In this document: one piece after another, positions 1 to 8,508 of the stretch
Numbering within the stretch: position 1 is the stretch's first letter
How the letters are laid out: the number at the start of each line of letters is the position of its first letter
Assembly: GCF_000411975.1 (NCBI RefSeq)
Contig: NZ_ASXG01000021.1
Location: 1-64,000 of the forward strand
Source of the DNA: Amycolatopsis orientalis DSM 43388
GTDB lineage: Bacteria; Actinomycetota; Actinomycetes; Mycobacteriales; Pseudonocardiaceae
Direction: 5' to 3'
DNA length: 64,000 nt
The notes under the pieces: generated by a model
The model's input: the letters and a program-made list of their open reading frames with translations, nothing else
The model's database searches: none
What the model was told of the DNA's origin: nothing
Translations under genes and position numbers: made by a program

Positions 1-60
1 GCCGACACAGCCCCCGCCGACACAGCCCCCGCCGACACAGCCCCCGCCGACACAGCCCCC
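1..60. repeat. 15-bp tandem repeat, 4 copies at window edge
   Basis: Four perfect head-to-tail copies of GCCGACACAGCCCCC begin at the first base, so the array may extend beyond the window. The unit is five codons long; on the + strand one frame reads Ala-Asp-Thr-Ala-Pro and stays open to about 354, so this could be the end of a Pro/Ala-rich coding region, but no recognisable domain follows. Confidence 0.85.
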
Positions 61-299
61 GCCCTCCTCTGGGGGGCTGCCCTTGTCCAGTCTAATGGCG
101 CGGTCCGACCGACGAGCGGGCTCGAGCCTGGCTGCCCACAGGCCAAGGAAGTTGTGGACAGCCAGGGAGGTCGCAGGTCAACAGGGACGTCGGGGGCGGG
201 TGGCGGGCCATCGGGCAGGCGCTGGACCGGGCACCCGGAAGACGGCCGGGCGAGTCTCCCAAGGCGGCGCGGCATCCTGGCAAGGGGCAAGCAAGGTGA

Positions 300-497
300 T
301 GCAGCCACCCCAGTCGGGGAGGCAAGGCACCGCAGCCACCCCAGCCACGGATAGACAAGGCAGACCTGCCACCCCAGCCACGAGCAGACAAGGCAGAGCT
401 GCCACCCCAGCCACGAGCAGACAAGGCAGAGCTGCCACCCCAGCCACGAATAGACAAGGCAGAGCTGCCACCCCAGGCCATGGATAAGCAAGGCGAC
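300..497. repeat. 33-bp tandem repeat, about 5 copies
   Basis: Units begin at about 333, 366, 399, 432 and 465, with a diverged copy near 300. The core is GCCACCCCAGCCACG followed by an AGACAAGGCAGAG-like half. 33 bp is 11 codons, so every frame that is open gives an 11-residue peptide repeat on either strand. No start, ribosome site or domain supports a protein, so it is annotated as a minisatellite. Confidence 0.8.
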
Positions 498-537
498 GTC
501 CGACGAGGACTACCCCAAATCGACCCGCAACCCTGAC

Positions 538-1041
538 TCATGGATAACTGAAGCCCTCCGACTCCAGCCGACGGCGAAGCACCGTCAGGCAGCGTTGCCG
601 GATCCGGCTCACGCTCGACGGCGAGATCCCCAGCTCCGCAGCCAGTTGGTCGTGCCGAAGCTCCGGGCAGTGCGCCAGCAGGACCATCATCCGCCGGTGG
701 CGTTCCGGGAACTTTTCCACCGCGCGCCACAACGCGGCGGCCAGTTCGCTGGCCACGGCCTCTTCCTCAGGTGATTCCGCCAGCTCGTGCGTCTCCAGGT
801 GCGAATCCTCAACCGGCTTCACTCGCGCGCGGGTTTCGGCCGCGCGGAGTGCGTGCCTTCGCGCGACGGTCGTCAGCCAACCGGCCAACCCATTCGAATC
901 GTGCAGCTTCGGCGGGCGGCTGAGCAATTCCAGCCAGGCCGTTTGGCACGCGTCGTCGACGTCGGCGCGAAAGCCTGGGTTCGCGCCGACGACCCGGTTC
1001 ATTTTCGTCGACAAACGGCGCACTTCGTCCTCGTCCCGCAT
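538..1041 (-). CDS. ECF-type RNA polymerase sigma factor
   Basis: A 167-residue protein with the two-domain ECF layout: a sigma-70 region 2-like N-terminal half (about residues 5-85, including an alanine/arginine-rich WLTTVARRHALR helix) and a region 4 helix-turn-helix near the C-terminus (RHDQLAAELGISPSSVSRIRQRCLTVLR written here only as its position, about 128-152). The ATG at 1041 is chosen because GGGAG lies about 6 nt upstream; an upstream frame extension to 1113 has no such site. No anti-sigma gene is adjacent, so signal and regulon are unknown. It runs convergently toward the repeat region. Confidence 0.8.
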   Translation of the reverse strand: MRDEDEVRRLSTKMNRVVGANPGFRADVDDACQTAWLELLSRPPKLHDSNGLAGWLTTVARRHALRAAETRARVKPVEDSHLETHELAESPEEEAVASELAAALWRAVEKFPERHRRMMVLLAHCPELRHDQLAAELGISPSSVSRIRQRCLTVLRRRLESEGFSYP

Positions 1042-1294
1042 TCCCGGCTCCCTTCCACGGTCGGGAATGCTGACGAACCGGACGTCCCGGCGGATCCGTT
1101 TCAGCAGCTCCAATGCCGAATCGAGTGATCAACTTCGCGCGGATGTATCCACGGCCGGGCAAGCGCCTCGGGCAGGCGGAAACCGGAGCGCAACGGGCGT
1201 CGGACGGCCGCGCCGTGAACCGTCCCCGAGGTCGGGCAGATGTCGACAAAACGACGTAAGACGCCGGGGCGTAGCCCGCCGCGGCAACCCCCGG

Positions 1295-1789
1295 TCAACC
1301 CCGGGCAACAGCCTCCGCATAAGCCGCCGCCAAGCGTTCCGTCGCGGTCGGACCATTCCCCTCCGGGCGGGGAATTCCCAGATGCCGTTCCCGCAATTCC
1401 GCCATGAATTCCTCCCACAGCGGCGGCCCGCCGGCCTCCAGCAATTCCGCTCGTACCCGCAATTCCGGCGTCGTCGGACGGTGCCGCAAACCCCAGCTCC
1501 CCAAGTGCACCAAAACCGGCACCAGCTGAATCGCCGCTTCGGTCAAACTGTACGTCGCGCGCTGTCCCCGACCAGCCGAATCACGCGTCAGCAATCCGGC
1601 TTCGGTCAGGGTGCGCAATCGGTCGGCGAGGATGTTCGACGCGATTCCTTCCTCCGACTTCGATTGCAATTGCCGGAAATGCCGCCGATCGCCGAACATC
1701 ACGTCGCGCAGGACCAGCAGGCTCCAGCGGTCGCCGACGACCTCGATCGCGGCGTTGATCGGGCACCCCGAGCGCGGACCGTCCGGCAT
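1295..1789 (-). CDS. HxlR-family transcriptional regulator
   Basis: A 164-residue winged-helix protein with the HxlR signature: CPINAAIEVVGDRWSLLVLRD-type opening (residues 9-29), a recognition region with EGIASNILADRLRTL (47-61) and the wing following it. The family uses an N-terminal Cys (here C9) in some redox or aldehyde sensors. GGAGGAGG sits 6-7 nt before the ATG. It is transcribed divergently from a RibD/DHFR-like reductase across a 77-bp gap that holds an inverted repeat, so autoregulation and control of the reductase is the natural inference. Confidence 0.9.
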   Translation of the reverse strand: MPDGPRSGCPINAAIEVVGDRWSLLVLRDVMFGDRRHFRQLQSKSEEGIASNILADRLRTLTEAGLLTRDSAGRGQRATYSLTEAAIQLVPVLVHLGSWGLRHRPTTPELRVRAELLEAGGPPLWEEFMAELRERHLGIPRPEGNGPTATERLAAAYAEAVARG

Positions 1790-1809
1790 CGCATACCTCC
1801 TCCGACCAC

Positions 1810-1856
1810 TTGCACTTTACCATCACCTCCGGCATAGTGCTTGCAAAAGACAAGCA
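1810..1856 (+). promoter_or_regulatory. promoter with overlapping HxlR-type operator
   Basis: TTGCAC (1810-1815) and CATAGT (1833-1838) are separated by 17 bp and look like a sigma-70-type promoter reading toward the reductase gene. Immediately downstream is a perfect inverted repeat TGCTTG-N7-CAAGCA (1838-1856) that would cover the transcription start and abut the ribosome site. Position and symmetry suggest the HxlR repressor site; binding is inferred. Confidence 0.6.
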
Positions 1857-1866
1857 GGGGGTTTCG

Positions 1867-2508
1867 ATGCTGGTACGCGTCCAATGCTTCAACGTCTCCG
1901 CGGACGGCTACGGTGCTGGTCCGGACCAAACGCTCGAGCAGCCGTTCGGCCATCCCGACCCGGGGCCGCTCTTCGCCTGGGCGGGAGCCACCGCCAGCTG
2001 GCCGATGCGCGGCGAACCCGGCGGCACCCGCGGGCTCGACGACTACTTCACGCGCGACATGCACCGCGGCGACGTCGGCGCGGAAATCATGGGGCGCAAC
2101 AAGTTCGGCCCGCATCGCGGCCCGTGGGAGAACCACGACTGGCAGGGCTGGTGGGGCGACGAACCCCCGTTCCGCACCCCGGTCTTCGTCCTCACTCACC
2201 ACGAACGACCCTCGATCACCTTGGGCCAGACCACTTTCCACTTCCTCAACACGACGCCCGCGGAGGCGCTCGCGCAGGCCAAGAAAGCCGCTGGCGACAA
2301 GGACGTCCGGATCGGCGGCGGCGTCAACACAGTGCGCCAGTTCGTCGAGGCCGGTCTGGTCGACACGCTGCACATCGCCGTCTCACCGGTCGAGCTTGGC
2401 GCCGGCGAGCGGCTTTGGGAAAGCCCGGACGAACTGACCGACCGCTACCACCTGGAGAAAATCCCCAGTCCCAGCGGAGTGGTGCACCACTTGTTCTGGC
2501 GCAAGTAG
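1867..2508 (+). CDS. dihydrofolate reductase/RibD C-terminal family protein
   Basis: 213 residues, matching the RibD C-terminal/DHFR-like fold. It starts with a short strand and NVSADGYG, and has the family's typical EALAQAKKAAGDKDVRIGGG segment (a Rossmann-like NADPH-binding helix and Gly-rich turn) in the second half. Such proteins are NAD(P)H-dependent reductases of unassigned substrate in actinomycetes. The ATG at 1867 is preferred to a start at 1810 because AGGGGG lies 6 nt upstream. It ends one base from the convergent amidohydrolase stop. The divergent HxlR gene suggests induction by a reactive small molecule. Confidence 0.85.
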   Translation: MLVRVQCFNVSADGYGAGPDQTLEQPFGHPDPGPLFAWAGATASWPMRGEPGGTRGLDDYFTRDMHRGDVGAEIMGRNKFGPHRGPWENHDWQGWWGDEPPFRTPVFVLTHHERPSITLGQTTFHFLNTTPAEALAQAKKAAGDKDVRIGGGVNTVRQFVEAGLVDTLHIAVSPVELGAGERLWESPDELTDRYHLEKIPSPSGVVHHLFWRK

Positions 2509-2509
2509 C

Positions 2510-3364
2510 TCAGCGCAAGCCGGGCATCAGCCGCAACGCGTTGCCGGACAGGACACCGTCCAGGACGTCCGCGGGCAAACCCAGATCAGCGACCGCGCGG
2601 ACATTCACCGCCGTTCCCGGCACCCCCGGCCAGTCAGTGCCGAAAATCCACTTCCGGGCCAACCGCACGAGATCGAAGCGCGCGTAATACTCCGGCAGTT
2701 TCTTCGGCGGCAGCCCGGCGAGGTCGAGCCACACGTTCGGCCTCGCCTGCGCCATGAACGCCGCCACGTCGTACCACCAGCCCCGGCCGCCGTGCGCGAA
2801 CACGAAGTTCACCGCCGGGAAGTCTTCGACCACATCGGACAACAACTCGGGATCCCCGTAGCTGGCACGGGAACCCGGGAAAACCGACAGTCCAGAGTGG
2901 AGGATCACCGGTACCCCGCGTTCGGCACACAAGGCATACACCGGGTACAACTCCTTGTCCGCCGGGGAAAACGCGCCGTGCACCGGGTGGATCTTCAACG
3001 CCACCGCGCCCAGCGCGAGCTGGCGTTCGACCTCGTCGACCAGCGGGTGGTGCAGATGCGGGTTCACGTTGGCCACGAGGCGGAACCGCTCCGGATTGTA
3101 CGAGACCAGCGGAAGATTGTCTTCAATCGACTGGATCCCAGTAGCCCGCGGACTGTATTCGCAAAACAACAGCACCCGGTCGACGCCCTCGCTCGCCATG
3201 AGGTCGTCCATCGCCGCGGGGATCACCGTGCCGTCCGCGTCGTACACCGTGCGCCATGGGTACTCGCCGGCGAAGTCGCGCGCCCAGTCCAGCCACGCGG
3301 GCTTGAGCGTGGGCAGCCGCGGGGTGTGCACGTGGGCGTCCACCACGAAATGCTCGTCGATCAT
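2510..3364 (-). CDS. amidohydrolase family protein (ACMSD-like)
   Basis: 284 residues of the metal-dependent amidohydrolase-2 (TIM barrel) type. It shows the N-terminal metal pair DAHVH (9-13), a lysine/histidine strand ALKIHPVHG (about 145-153), an HSG strand (about 176), HGG near 217 and the late metal/acid residue in FGTDWPG (about 246-252). Family members decarboxylate or hydrolyse aromatic acids and ring-cleavage products. It is the last gene of a leftward unit, 13 bp after the aryl-CoA ligase, so a role in handling a box-pathway intermediate or generating the aromatic acid is inferred; the substrate cannot be read from sequence. Confidence 0.85.
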   Translation of the reverse strand: MIDEHFVVDAHVHTPRLPTLKPAWLDWARDFAGEYPWRTVYDADGTVIPAAMDDLMASEGVDRVLLFCEYSPRATGIQSIEDNLPLVSYNPERFRLVANVNPHLHHPLVDEVERQLALGAVALKIHPVHGAFSPADKELYPVYALCAERGVPVILHSGLSVFPGSRASYGDPELLSDVVEDFPAVNFVFAHGGRGWWYDVAAFMAQARPNVWLDLAGLPPKKLPEYYARFDLVRLARKWIFGTDWPGVPGTAVNVRAVADLGLPADVLDGVLSGNALRLMPGLR

Positions 3365-3377
3365 GCCGGCCAGTCGA

Positions 3378-4940
3378 TCACGATTGCGGCTGCGGCACGA
3401 GCAGCGACTCGCGCACCATTTCGCGGATCACATTCCGCCGGATCTTCCCGGTCGCGGTCTTCGGCAGCTCGGCCATCTCCACCACGCCGCGCGGCCGCTT
3501 GAACGCCGCCAAGCCCTCGCGGCAGAACTCGATCAGCTCGTCAGCGTCCACAGTGGCCGAAGGCGCGGCGACCACGCACGCCACCGGTTTGTCCAATCCG
3601 TTCTCGTCCGGGGCGGCGACCACCGCCACCTCGGCGACGGACGGATGCTGCAGCAGTCGTTCCTCCACTTCGGACGGAGACACCCAGATCCCACCCGCCT
3701 TCAGCATGTCCCCGAACCGGCCGAGACACGTGTACGTGCCGTCCGAGTTGCGCACGTAACTGTCGCCGGTCCGCAGCCACGGCCCCAGGAAAACCTGTTT
3801 CGTGGTCTCATATCGCGCCCAATACCCGGTCGCGATGGACGGACCGGACACGAACAGCTCACCCGGCCGTCCGGCCTCGGTGATGACCGCACCGTGCTCG
3901 TCCCGGATCTCGACCGAGTACCCCGGCACCGCCACCCCGGTACTGCCCGGCCGCACCGCACCCGGCTGGTTGGACAGGAAAATATGCAACGCCTCGGTCG
4001 ATCCGATGCCGTCCAGGATCTCCACCCCGAACCGCTCCCGGAACCGCGTGAACAACGCCGACGGCAACGGTTCCCCCGCCGAAACCGCGTACCGCACCGA
4101 GGAAAACGAGTCGTCCGGCACGTCGCTGGCCAGCAGCGCGGCATAGAACGTCGGCACCCCGAAGAACAACGTCGGCCGGTCCGCGCGCGCCCGGGCGGCG
4201 ATGATCCCCGGGGTCGGACGCGCCGGTTCCAGCAGCGTCGTCCCTCCACAAGAGAGCGGGAAGAACGCCGAATTGCCCAGCCCGTAAGCGAAGAACAATT
4301 TGGGCACGGACAGGAATCGGTCCGAAGAGGACACTTGCAGCACCTGGGCGGCATAGGTCGAGCACACCGCGCGAATGCTCCCGTGCCGGTGCATCGCGCC
4401 CTTCGGCTTCCCGGTCGTCCCCGAGGTGTACAGCCACAGCGCGGGCGAATCCTCCCACGTCGGCGAGGCCACGACCTCGTCCGCCGGCGTCAGCGGCCAC
4501 CGATGCGTCCGCACCCCAGCGGGGAATTCCGCCGGGTCGGCCCGGTCGAGCACCACGTCGGTCACCTCGGGTGCCCCGGTCAGTGCGCCCGCCGCCTGCG
4601 CGGAGAACTCCCCGGACACGCACAGCACCCGCGCCCGCGAATCGGCGAGTACCTGCCCCAGCTCGAGCCCGGTGACCATAGTGGACACCGGCACCGCGAC
4701 CGCGCCGATGAGCATCGCGCCGAGGATCCCGCTCAGCAGCTCGACGTCGTCGACCATGCAGAACATCACCCGCTCCTCCGGACGCACGCCCAACGCGCCC
4801 AGTCCGGAAGCGACCCGGTGGGTCTCGGCCGCGAGTTCGCCGTAGCTGAGCGTGCGCCGTGGCGAGACGACCGCGAGCGCGTCCGGACGGCCGCGGCCGA
4901 GCAGGTACTCCGCGGCGTTGAAGTTCGCGGGAACCGTCAT
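3378..4940 (-). CDS. benzoate/aryl-CoA ligase (AMP-forming)
   Basis: 520 residues of the ANL superfamily, benzoate-CoA ligase subgroup. The AMP-binding loop YTSGTTGKPKG is at 171-181, an IGSTEALHIF motif lies in the A5 region (the benzoate-CoA ligase type STE..HIF), and a C-terminal LPKTATGKIRR carries the catalytic lysine near residue 503. The enzyme would activate benzoate or a substituted benzoate with ATP and CoA in the cytoplasm, giving the substrate of BoxB. It lies 10 bp after boxB, in the same leftward operon. Length is normal for the family. Confidence 0.9.
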   Translation of the reverse strand: MTVPANFNAAEYLLGRGRPDALAVVSPRRTLSYGELAAETHRVASGLGALGVRPEERVMFCMVDDVELLSGILGAMLIGAVAVPVSTMVTGLELGQVLADSRARVLCVSGEFSAQAAGALTGAPEVTDVVLDRADPAEFPAGVRTHRWPLTPADEVVASPTWEDSPALWLYTSGTTGKPKGAMHRHGSIRAVCSTYAAQVLQVSSSDRFLSVPKLFFAYGLGNSAFFPLSCGGTTLLEPARPTPGIIAARARADRPTLFFGVPTFYAALLASDVPDDSFSSVRYAVSAGEPLPSALFTRFRERFGVEILDGIGSTEALHIFLSNQPGAVRPGSTGVAVPGYSVEIRDEHGAVITEAGRPGELFVSGPSIATGYWARYETTKQVFLGPWLRTGDSYVRNSDGTYTCLGRFGDMLKAGGIWVSPSEVEERLLQHPSVAEVAVVAAPDENGLDKPVACVVAAPSATVDADELIEFCREGLAAFKRPRGVVEMAELPKTATGKIRRNVIREMVRESLLVPQPQS

Positions 4941-4950
4941 CGGTGCCCCC

Positions 4951-6372
4951 TCAGGTGAGGTACACGTACTCGTAGTCGAAAGGTTTGCCGTTGATGCCCT
5001 GCTTCGGCGGCGCGACCCAGCTGGCGATCTTCCCGCGCTCGTACACCGGGTGCATGAGCGACCGGACGAACGTCAGGTCCTCGGCCGTCGGCAGCCATTT
5101 GTGCCGCGCTGCCTCCCACGTCGCCTCGTCGACGATGCTGCCGTCCGGGGTGATGTGGTGGCCGGAGTTTATGCCCACCTCGCGGTTGAAACCAGGGTGC
5201 GGCAACGCGAACCGGAAGTCGATGCCGGCTTCGGCGAGGATCTTGTTCCACCGGTTGACCCCGGTCTGGCAATCCGCGGTGTACTCGCCGCGCAGGTCGA
5301 GGTTCAGCAGCAGGATGGCCTGCATCTCCTCGGACGTCCAGGTCCCGTCCGCGCACGGACGTTCCAGCACCCGGCTGTCCTCGGTGAGTTTGTGGTCGTC
5401 CTTGCGCCGCGTTTCCTGCCAGCGGCCCTTGAGCCCGGCGGTGTAGTAATTCGCCGCGTTGGTCGACGTTTCACTGCCGAACAGGTCGAGCGACACGGTG
5501 TAGTGGAAGTTCAGGTACCGCTGGATGATGTCCAGCGGGATCCCGCCGTGCGACGCGATGTCGTACGTGTCGTGCTCGCGGATGAGTTCGGCACTGCGCT
5601 GCACCACCCGGTCGACGCCGGTGGTGCCCACCATCATGTGATGCGCCTCCTCCTTGAGCATGAACTCGCAGGTGCGCGACAGCGGGTCGAACGAGCTTTC
5701 CTTCAACGTGCCGAGCTGGTATTTCCCATCGCGGTCGGTGAAGTACGTGAACATGTAGAACGCGAGCCAGTCGGCCGTTTCCTCGTTGAACGCGCCGAGG
5801 ATGCGCGGCGCGTCCGGGCTGCCGGAGTTGCGCAGCAGCAGCCCCTCGGCCTCGTCCCGGCCTTCGCGGCCGAAGTACGCGTGCAGCAGGTACACCATCG
5901 CCCACAGATGCCGTCCCTCCTCCACATTCACCTGGAAGAGATTGCGCAAGTCATACAGCGAAGGCGCGGTGAGCCCGAGCAACCGCTGCTGCTCGACCGA
6001 CGCCGGTTCGGTGTCGCCCTGGATCACGATCAGCCGTTGCAGGTCAGCGCGGTACTCGCCGGGCACCTGCTGCCACACCGGTTCGCCGGCGTGCTCGCCG
6101 AACGCGATCCGCCGGTCCGGTTCCCGCTCGGCGAGGAAAATGCCCCAGCGGTAGTCCGGCACGTTGACGTGGTCGAAGTGCGCCCAGCCGTCGCGGCCGA
6201 CGCTCACCGCGGTGCGCAGGTAGACGCCCTCGGTCTCGAGCGTGGGGCCCATCTCGCCCCACCAGTTCATGAATTTCGGCTGCCAGCCCTCCAGCGCGCG
6301 CTGCAGCCTGCGGTCGTCGGCGAGCTGGACGTTGTTCGGGATTTTGGCGTCGTAGTCGATCTTTTCGGGCAT
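4951..6372 (-). CDS. boxB: benzoyl-CoA 2,3-epoxidase oxygenase subunit BoxB
   Basis: 473 residues, full family length. BoxB is a di-iron oxygenase that, with reductase BoxA, converts benzoyl-CoA to the 2,3-epoxide. Ligand-type helices are visible: E122 region, EEGRH at 151-155 and EEAHH at 241-245, typical of a four-helix ferritin-like di-iron core. It starts 4 bp after boxC and is followed by the CoA ligase. No boxA (FAD/ferredoxin reductase) is present anywhere in the window, so the electron donor must be encoded elsewhere. Confidence 0.93.
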   Translation of the reverse strand: MPEKIDYDAKIPNNVQLADDRRLQRALEGWQPKFMNWWGEMGPTLETEGVYLRTAVSVGRDGWAHFDHVNVPDYRWGIFLAEREPDRRIAFGEHAGEPVWQQVPGEYRADLQRLIVIQGDTEPASVEQQRLLGLTAPSLYDLRNLFQVNVEEGRHLWAMVYLLHAYFGREGRDEAEGLLLRNSGSPDAPRILGAFNEETADWLAFYMFTYFTDRDGKYQLGTLKESSFDPLSRTCEFMLKEEAHHMMVGTTGVDRVVQRSAELIREHDTYDIASHGGIPLDIIQRYLNFHYTVSLDLFGSETSTNAANYYTAGLKGRWQETRRKDDHKLTEDSRVLERPCADGTWTSEEMQAILLLNLDLRGEYTADCQTGVNRWNKILAEAGIDFRFALPHPGFNREVGINSGHHITPDGSIVDEATWEAARHKWLPTAEDLTFVRSLMHPVYERGKIASWVAPPKQGINGKPFDYEYVYLT

Positions 6373-6376
6373 CGGT

Positions 6377-8014
6377 TCAGACCCGCTTCCTGTCGAAGAC
6401 CGCCTTCTGCCCGGTGCCGTAGCGACGCAGCGCGCCGTCCGGGCCGGAGGCGTTCGGTCGGGTGAAGATCCAGTTCTGCCAGGCGGTCAGCCGGCCGAAG
6501 ATCTTGGTTTCGATCGTTTCCGGGCCGACGAACCGGTGGTTCGCCTCCATCCCGGTGAGCGCGTCCGGCGACAGCGACGCCCGGCCTTCCAGCGCGATCC
6601 GGATCTCGTCCTCCCAGTCGAGGTCGTCCGGCGCGTCGGTGACCAGGCCGAGTTCGACGGCTTCCGCGGCGCTGAGCGGACGGTCGCGTTCGCGGGCCAG
6701 CCACGTCAGGTGGTCGTCGTCGCCGTAGAACCGCGACTGGAGCCGGGACAGCCCGTTGCCCATCGGAAAGACGCCGAAATTGGCTTCGGACAACGTGATC
6801 GACGCGCGTTCCGGCGAATCCTCGTCGTCGATCGGCGGCCCGTCCAGCAGGTACTGCCGATCCGCCGCGAAGGCCAGCTCCAGCAGGGTGCCCGCGAAGC
6901 AGCTGCCCGGCTCGATCAACGCGATCAAGGTGCGGCTGGTGACGTCCAGCCGCTTCAGCGTGCGCTTGTAGTAATGCAGGATTTCGTTGCTCAGCCAGTC
7001 TTTTCCGCTGAGCACGACCTCTTCGTGCGCGAGCACCTGCTCCGGATCGCCCTCGGTCCGCAGTACCCAGGTGCCGAGTTCCGGTTCGTTCGTGCGCAGC
7101 CGCAGGATCGCGTCGTCCAGCTCGCGGGTCAGCCGCAGCAGCCAGCCGTCGAGCCGCGGTTCGCCCTCCGGACCGAGCACGGTGAGCGTGACCAGCGAGT
7201 TCGGCCGGTCATATGCGACGCGGACGTGCCGGTATTCGATTCCGTCCTCGGTCACCGACGGCTCCAGCGGGGCCAGTTCGATCCCCTGCTCCGCGGGCAG
7301 CCGGTCGGATTCGGCGGCCAGTTCCCGCGCCCGCTCCAGCACCTTTTCACGGAAGCCGACGCGCGGCACCAGCTCGTCCACCAGTCGCCAGTCGACCGCG
7401 GTCCGGCCTTTGACGCCGTCCGGTCGCGTGGCGAACACGTCCGCGAGATCGCGGCGGACCCGCCGTTTGTCGACCACCCGGGTCAGCCCGCCGGTGCCGG
7501 GCAGCACGCCGAGCAGCGGCACCTCGGGCAACGCGACGGTGGACGAGTTGTCGTCGACCAGCAGGATCTTTTCGCAGGCCAGTGCGATCTCGTAGCCGCC
7601 GCCGGCGCAGCTGCCGTTCACCGCGGCGAGATAGGTCTGGCCGGAGAACTCGGTGGCGTCCTCGATGCCGTTGCGCGTCTCGTTGGTGAACTTGCAGAAG
7701 TTCACCTTCCACTCGTGCGGCGACGCGGCGAGCATCCGGATATTGGCCCCGGCGCAGAACACCTTGTCCTTCGCGCTCGTCACGATCACCGCGCGCACCT
7801 GCGGATGTTCGAACCGCAGCCGCTGCGTGGCGTCGTAGAACTCGATGTCGACGCCAAGGTCGTACGAGTTGAGCTTCAGCTCGTACCCGGGCACGAGGCC
7901 GCCTTGTTCGTCGACGTCCATCTCCAGCCAGGCGACCTCGCCGTCGACGGTCAGCCGCCAGTGCCGGTAGGTGTCCGGATGCCGCTCGAACGTGACAGGT
8001 GTGGTGGTGGTCAC
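6377..8014 (-). CDS. boxC: 2,3-epoxybenzoyl-CoA dihydrolase BoxC
   Basis: 545 residues, the long crotonase-fold form with two enoyl-CoA-hydratase-like halves. The first half carries oxyanion-hole segments (FCAGANIRML about 102-111 and NGSCAGGGYEIAL about 148-160) and an acidic active-site region; the second half repeats the fold (GSCFAGTLLELAFA near 370). BoxC hydrolytically opens the epoxide ring, releasing formate and 3,4-dehydroadipyl-CoA semialdehyde. It is the promoter-proximal gene of the leftward box operon and starts with GTG. An inverted repeat 10-50 bp upstream is a candidate operator. Confidence 0.93.
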   Translation of the reverse strand: MTTTTPVTFERHPDTYRHWRLTVDGEVAWLEMDVDEQGGLVPGYELKLNSYDLGVDIEFYDATQRLRFEHPQVRAVIVTSAKDKVFCAGANIRMLAASPHEWKVNFCKFTNETRNGIEDATEFSGQTYLAAVNGSCAGGGYEIALACEKILLVDDNSSTVALPEVPLLGVLPGTGGLTRVVDKRRVRRDLADVFATRPDGVKGRTAVDWRLVDELVPRVGFREKVLERARELAAESDRLPAEQGIELAPLEPSVTEDGIEYRHVRVAYDRPNSLVTLTVLGPEGEPRLDGWLLRLTRELDDAILRLRTNEPELGTWVLRTEGDPEQVLAHEEVVLSGKDWLSNEILHYYKRTLKRLDVTSRTLIALIEPGSCFAGTLLELAFAADRQYLLDGPPIDDEDSPERASITLSEANFGVFPMGNGLSRLQSRFYGDDDHLTWLARERDRPLSAAEAVELGLVTDAPDDLDWEDEIRIALEGRASLSPDALTGMEANHRFVGPETIETKIFGRLTAWQNWIFTRPNASGPDGALRRYGTGQKAVFDRKRV

Positions 8015-8023
8015 GTCCTCGAT

Positions 8024-8063
8024 TGTCTACATGGTTTCAACGAACGTCAATGTTGTGTAGACA
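8024..8063. promoter_or_regulatory. inverted repeat upstream of the box operon
   Basis: TGTCTAC (8024-8030) and GTAGACA (8057-8063) form a perfect 7-bp inverted repeat with 26 bp between. Each arm contains GTNNAC, the core of GntR/FadR-type boxes, and the right arm has an additional AATGT/ACATT symmetry (8049-8065). It begins 10 bp upstream of the boxC GTG and overlaps the 3' end of the next gene. Operator function is inferred; no GntR gene lies nearby. Confidence 0.5.
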
Positions 8064-8484
8064 TTTGCCCGGCGACGCTCACCCGGTTGAGCCGCATCGC
8101 CACCCAGCAGACGAATACCCACAGCGCGACGGCCGCGAGCGAGTCGGTGAAGATCGTCGCGAACCAGAACGCCGGGATACGCGGGACGCCGACCAGGAAA
8201 TGCCCCGCGCTCGCCAACCCGGACAGCGAACAGACCAGCAGAAACGCCAGCGAACGCCAGTACTGGCCGCGGACGTAGGCGCGATAGCCGAACGCGCCGA
8301 ACACGGCGAAGGCCACCCAGCTGATCGCCACCACGACCTGCGTGACCGGCACGCTGATGCCCGGGACCTGCGGGTAGTCCGCCGCGCGCACGACGTTGTG
8401 GGCGTAGTGCAACACGGTGCTGACCAGGGTGAACACCAGAATCGCCCGCAGCGGGCCAAGCCCCTTCTCGCGCAGAACGTCCAT
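8047..8484 (-). CDS. small integral membrane protein
   Basis: 145 residues with four predicted transmembrane helices (about 12-28, 46-66, 78-97 and 109-132), short loops and no catalytic motif that I recognise. GGGGGCGAG lies about 9 nt upstream of the ATG. It is transcribed in the same direction as the box operon and ends 32 bp before boxC, so read-through into boxC is possible. A TetR-type symmetric element lies upstream. Function unknown. Confidence 0.75.
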   Translation of the reverse strand: MDVLREKGLGPLRAILVFTLVSTVLHYAHNVVRAADYPQVPGISVPVTQVVVAISWVAFAVFGAFGYRAYVRGQYWRSLAFLLVCSLSGLASAGHFLVGVPRIPAFWFATIFTDSLAAVALWVFVCWVAMRLNRVSVAGQMSTQH

Positions 8485-8508
8485 GCCGCTCGCCCCCTTG
8501 CGATTTGA

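Larger units (their letters stand above)
1..537. other. gene-poor stretch with two tandem arrays
   Basis: Apart from the 15-bp and 33-bp arrays nothing recognisable is present. Open frames exist on both strands, but their translations are low-complexity Ala/Pro/Gly/Arg sequences produced by the repeats. Confidence 0.6.

Noticed and set aside
83-487. Protein-coding gene over the 33-bp repeat
   Set aside because: Low-complexity product, no ribosome site, equally open frames on both strands.
300-497. CRISPR array
   Set aside because: Units are directly adjacent with no unique spacers and no cas genes nearby.
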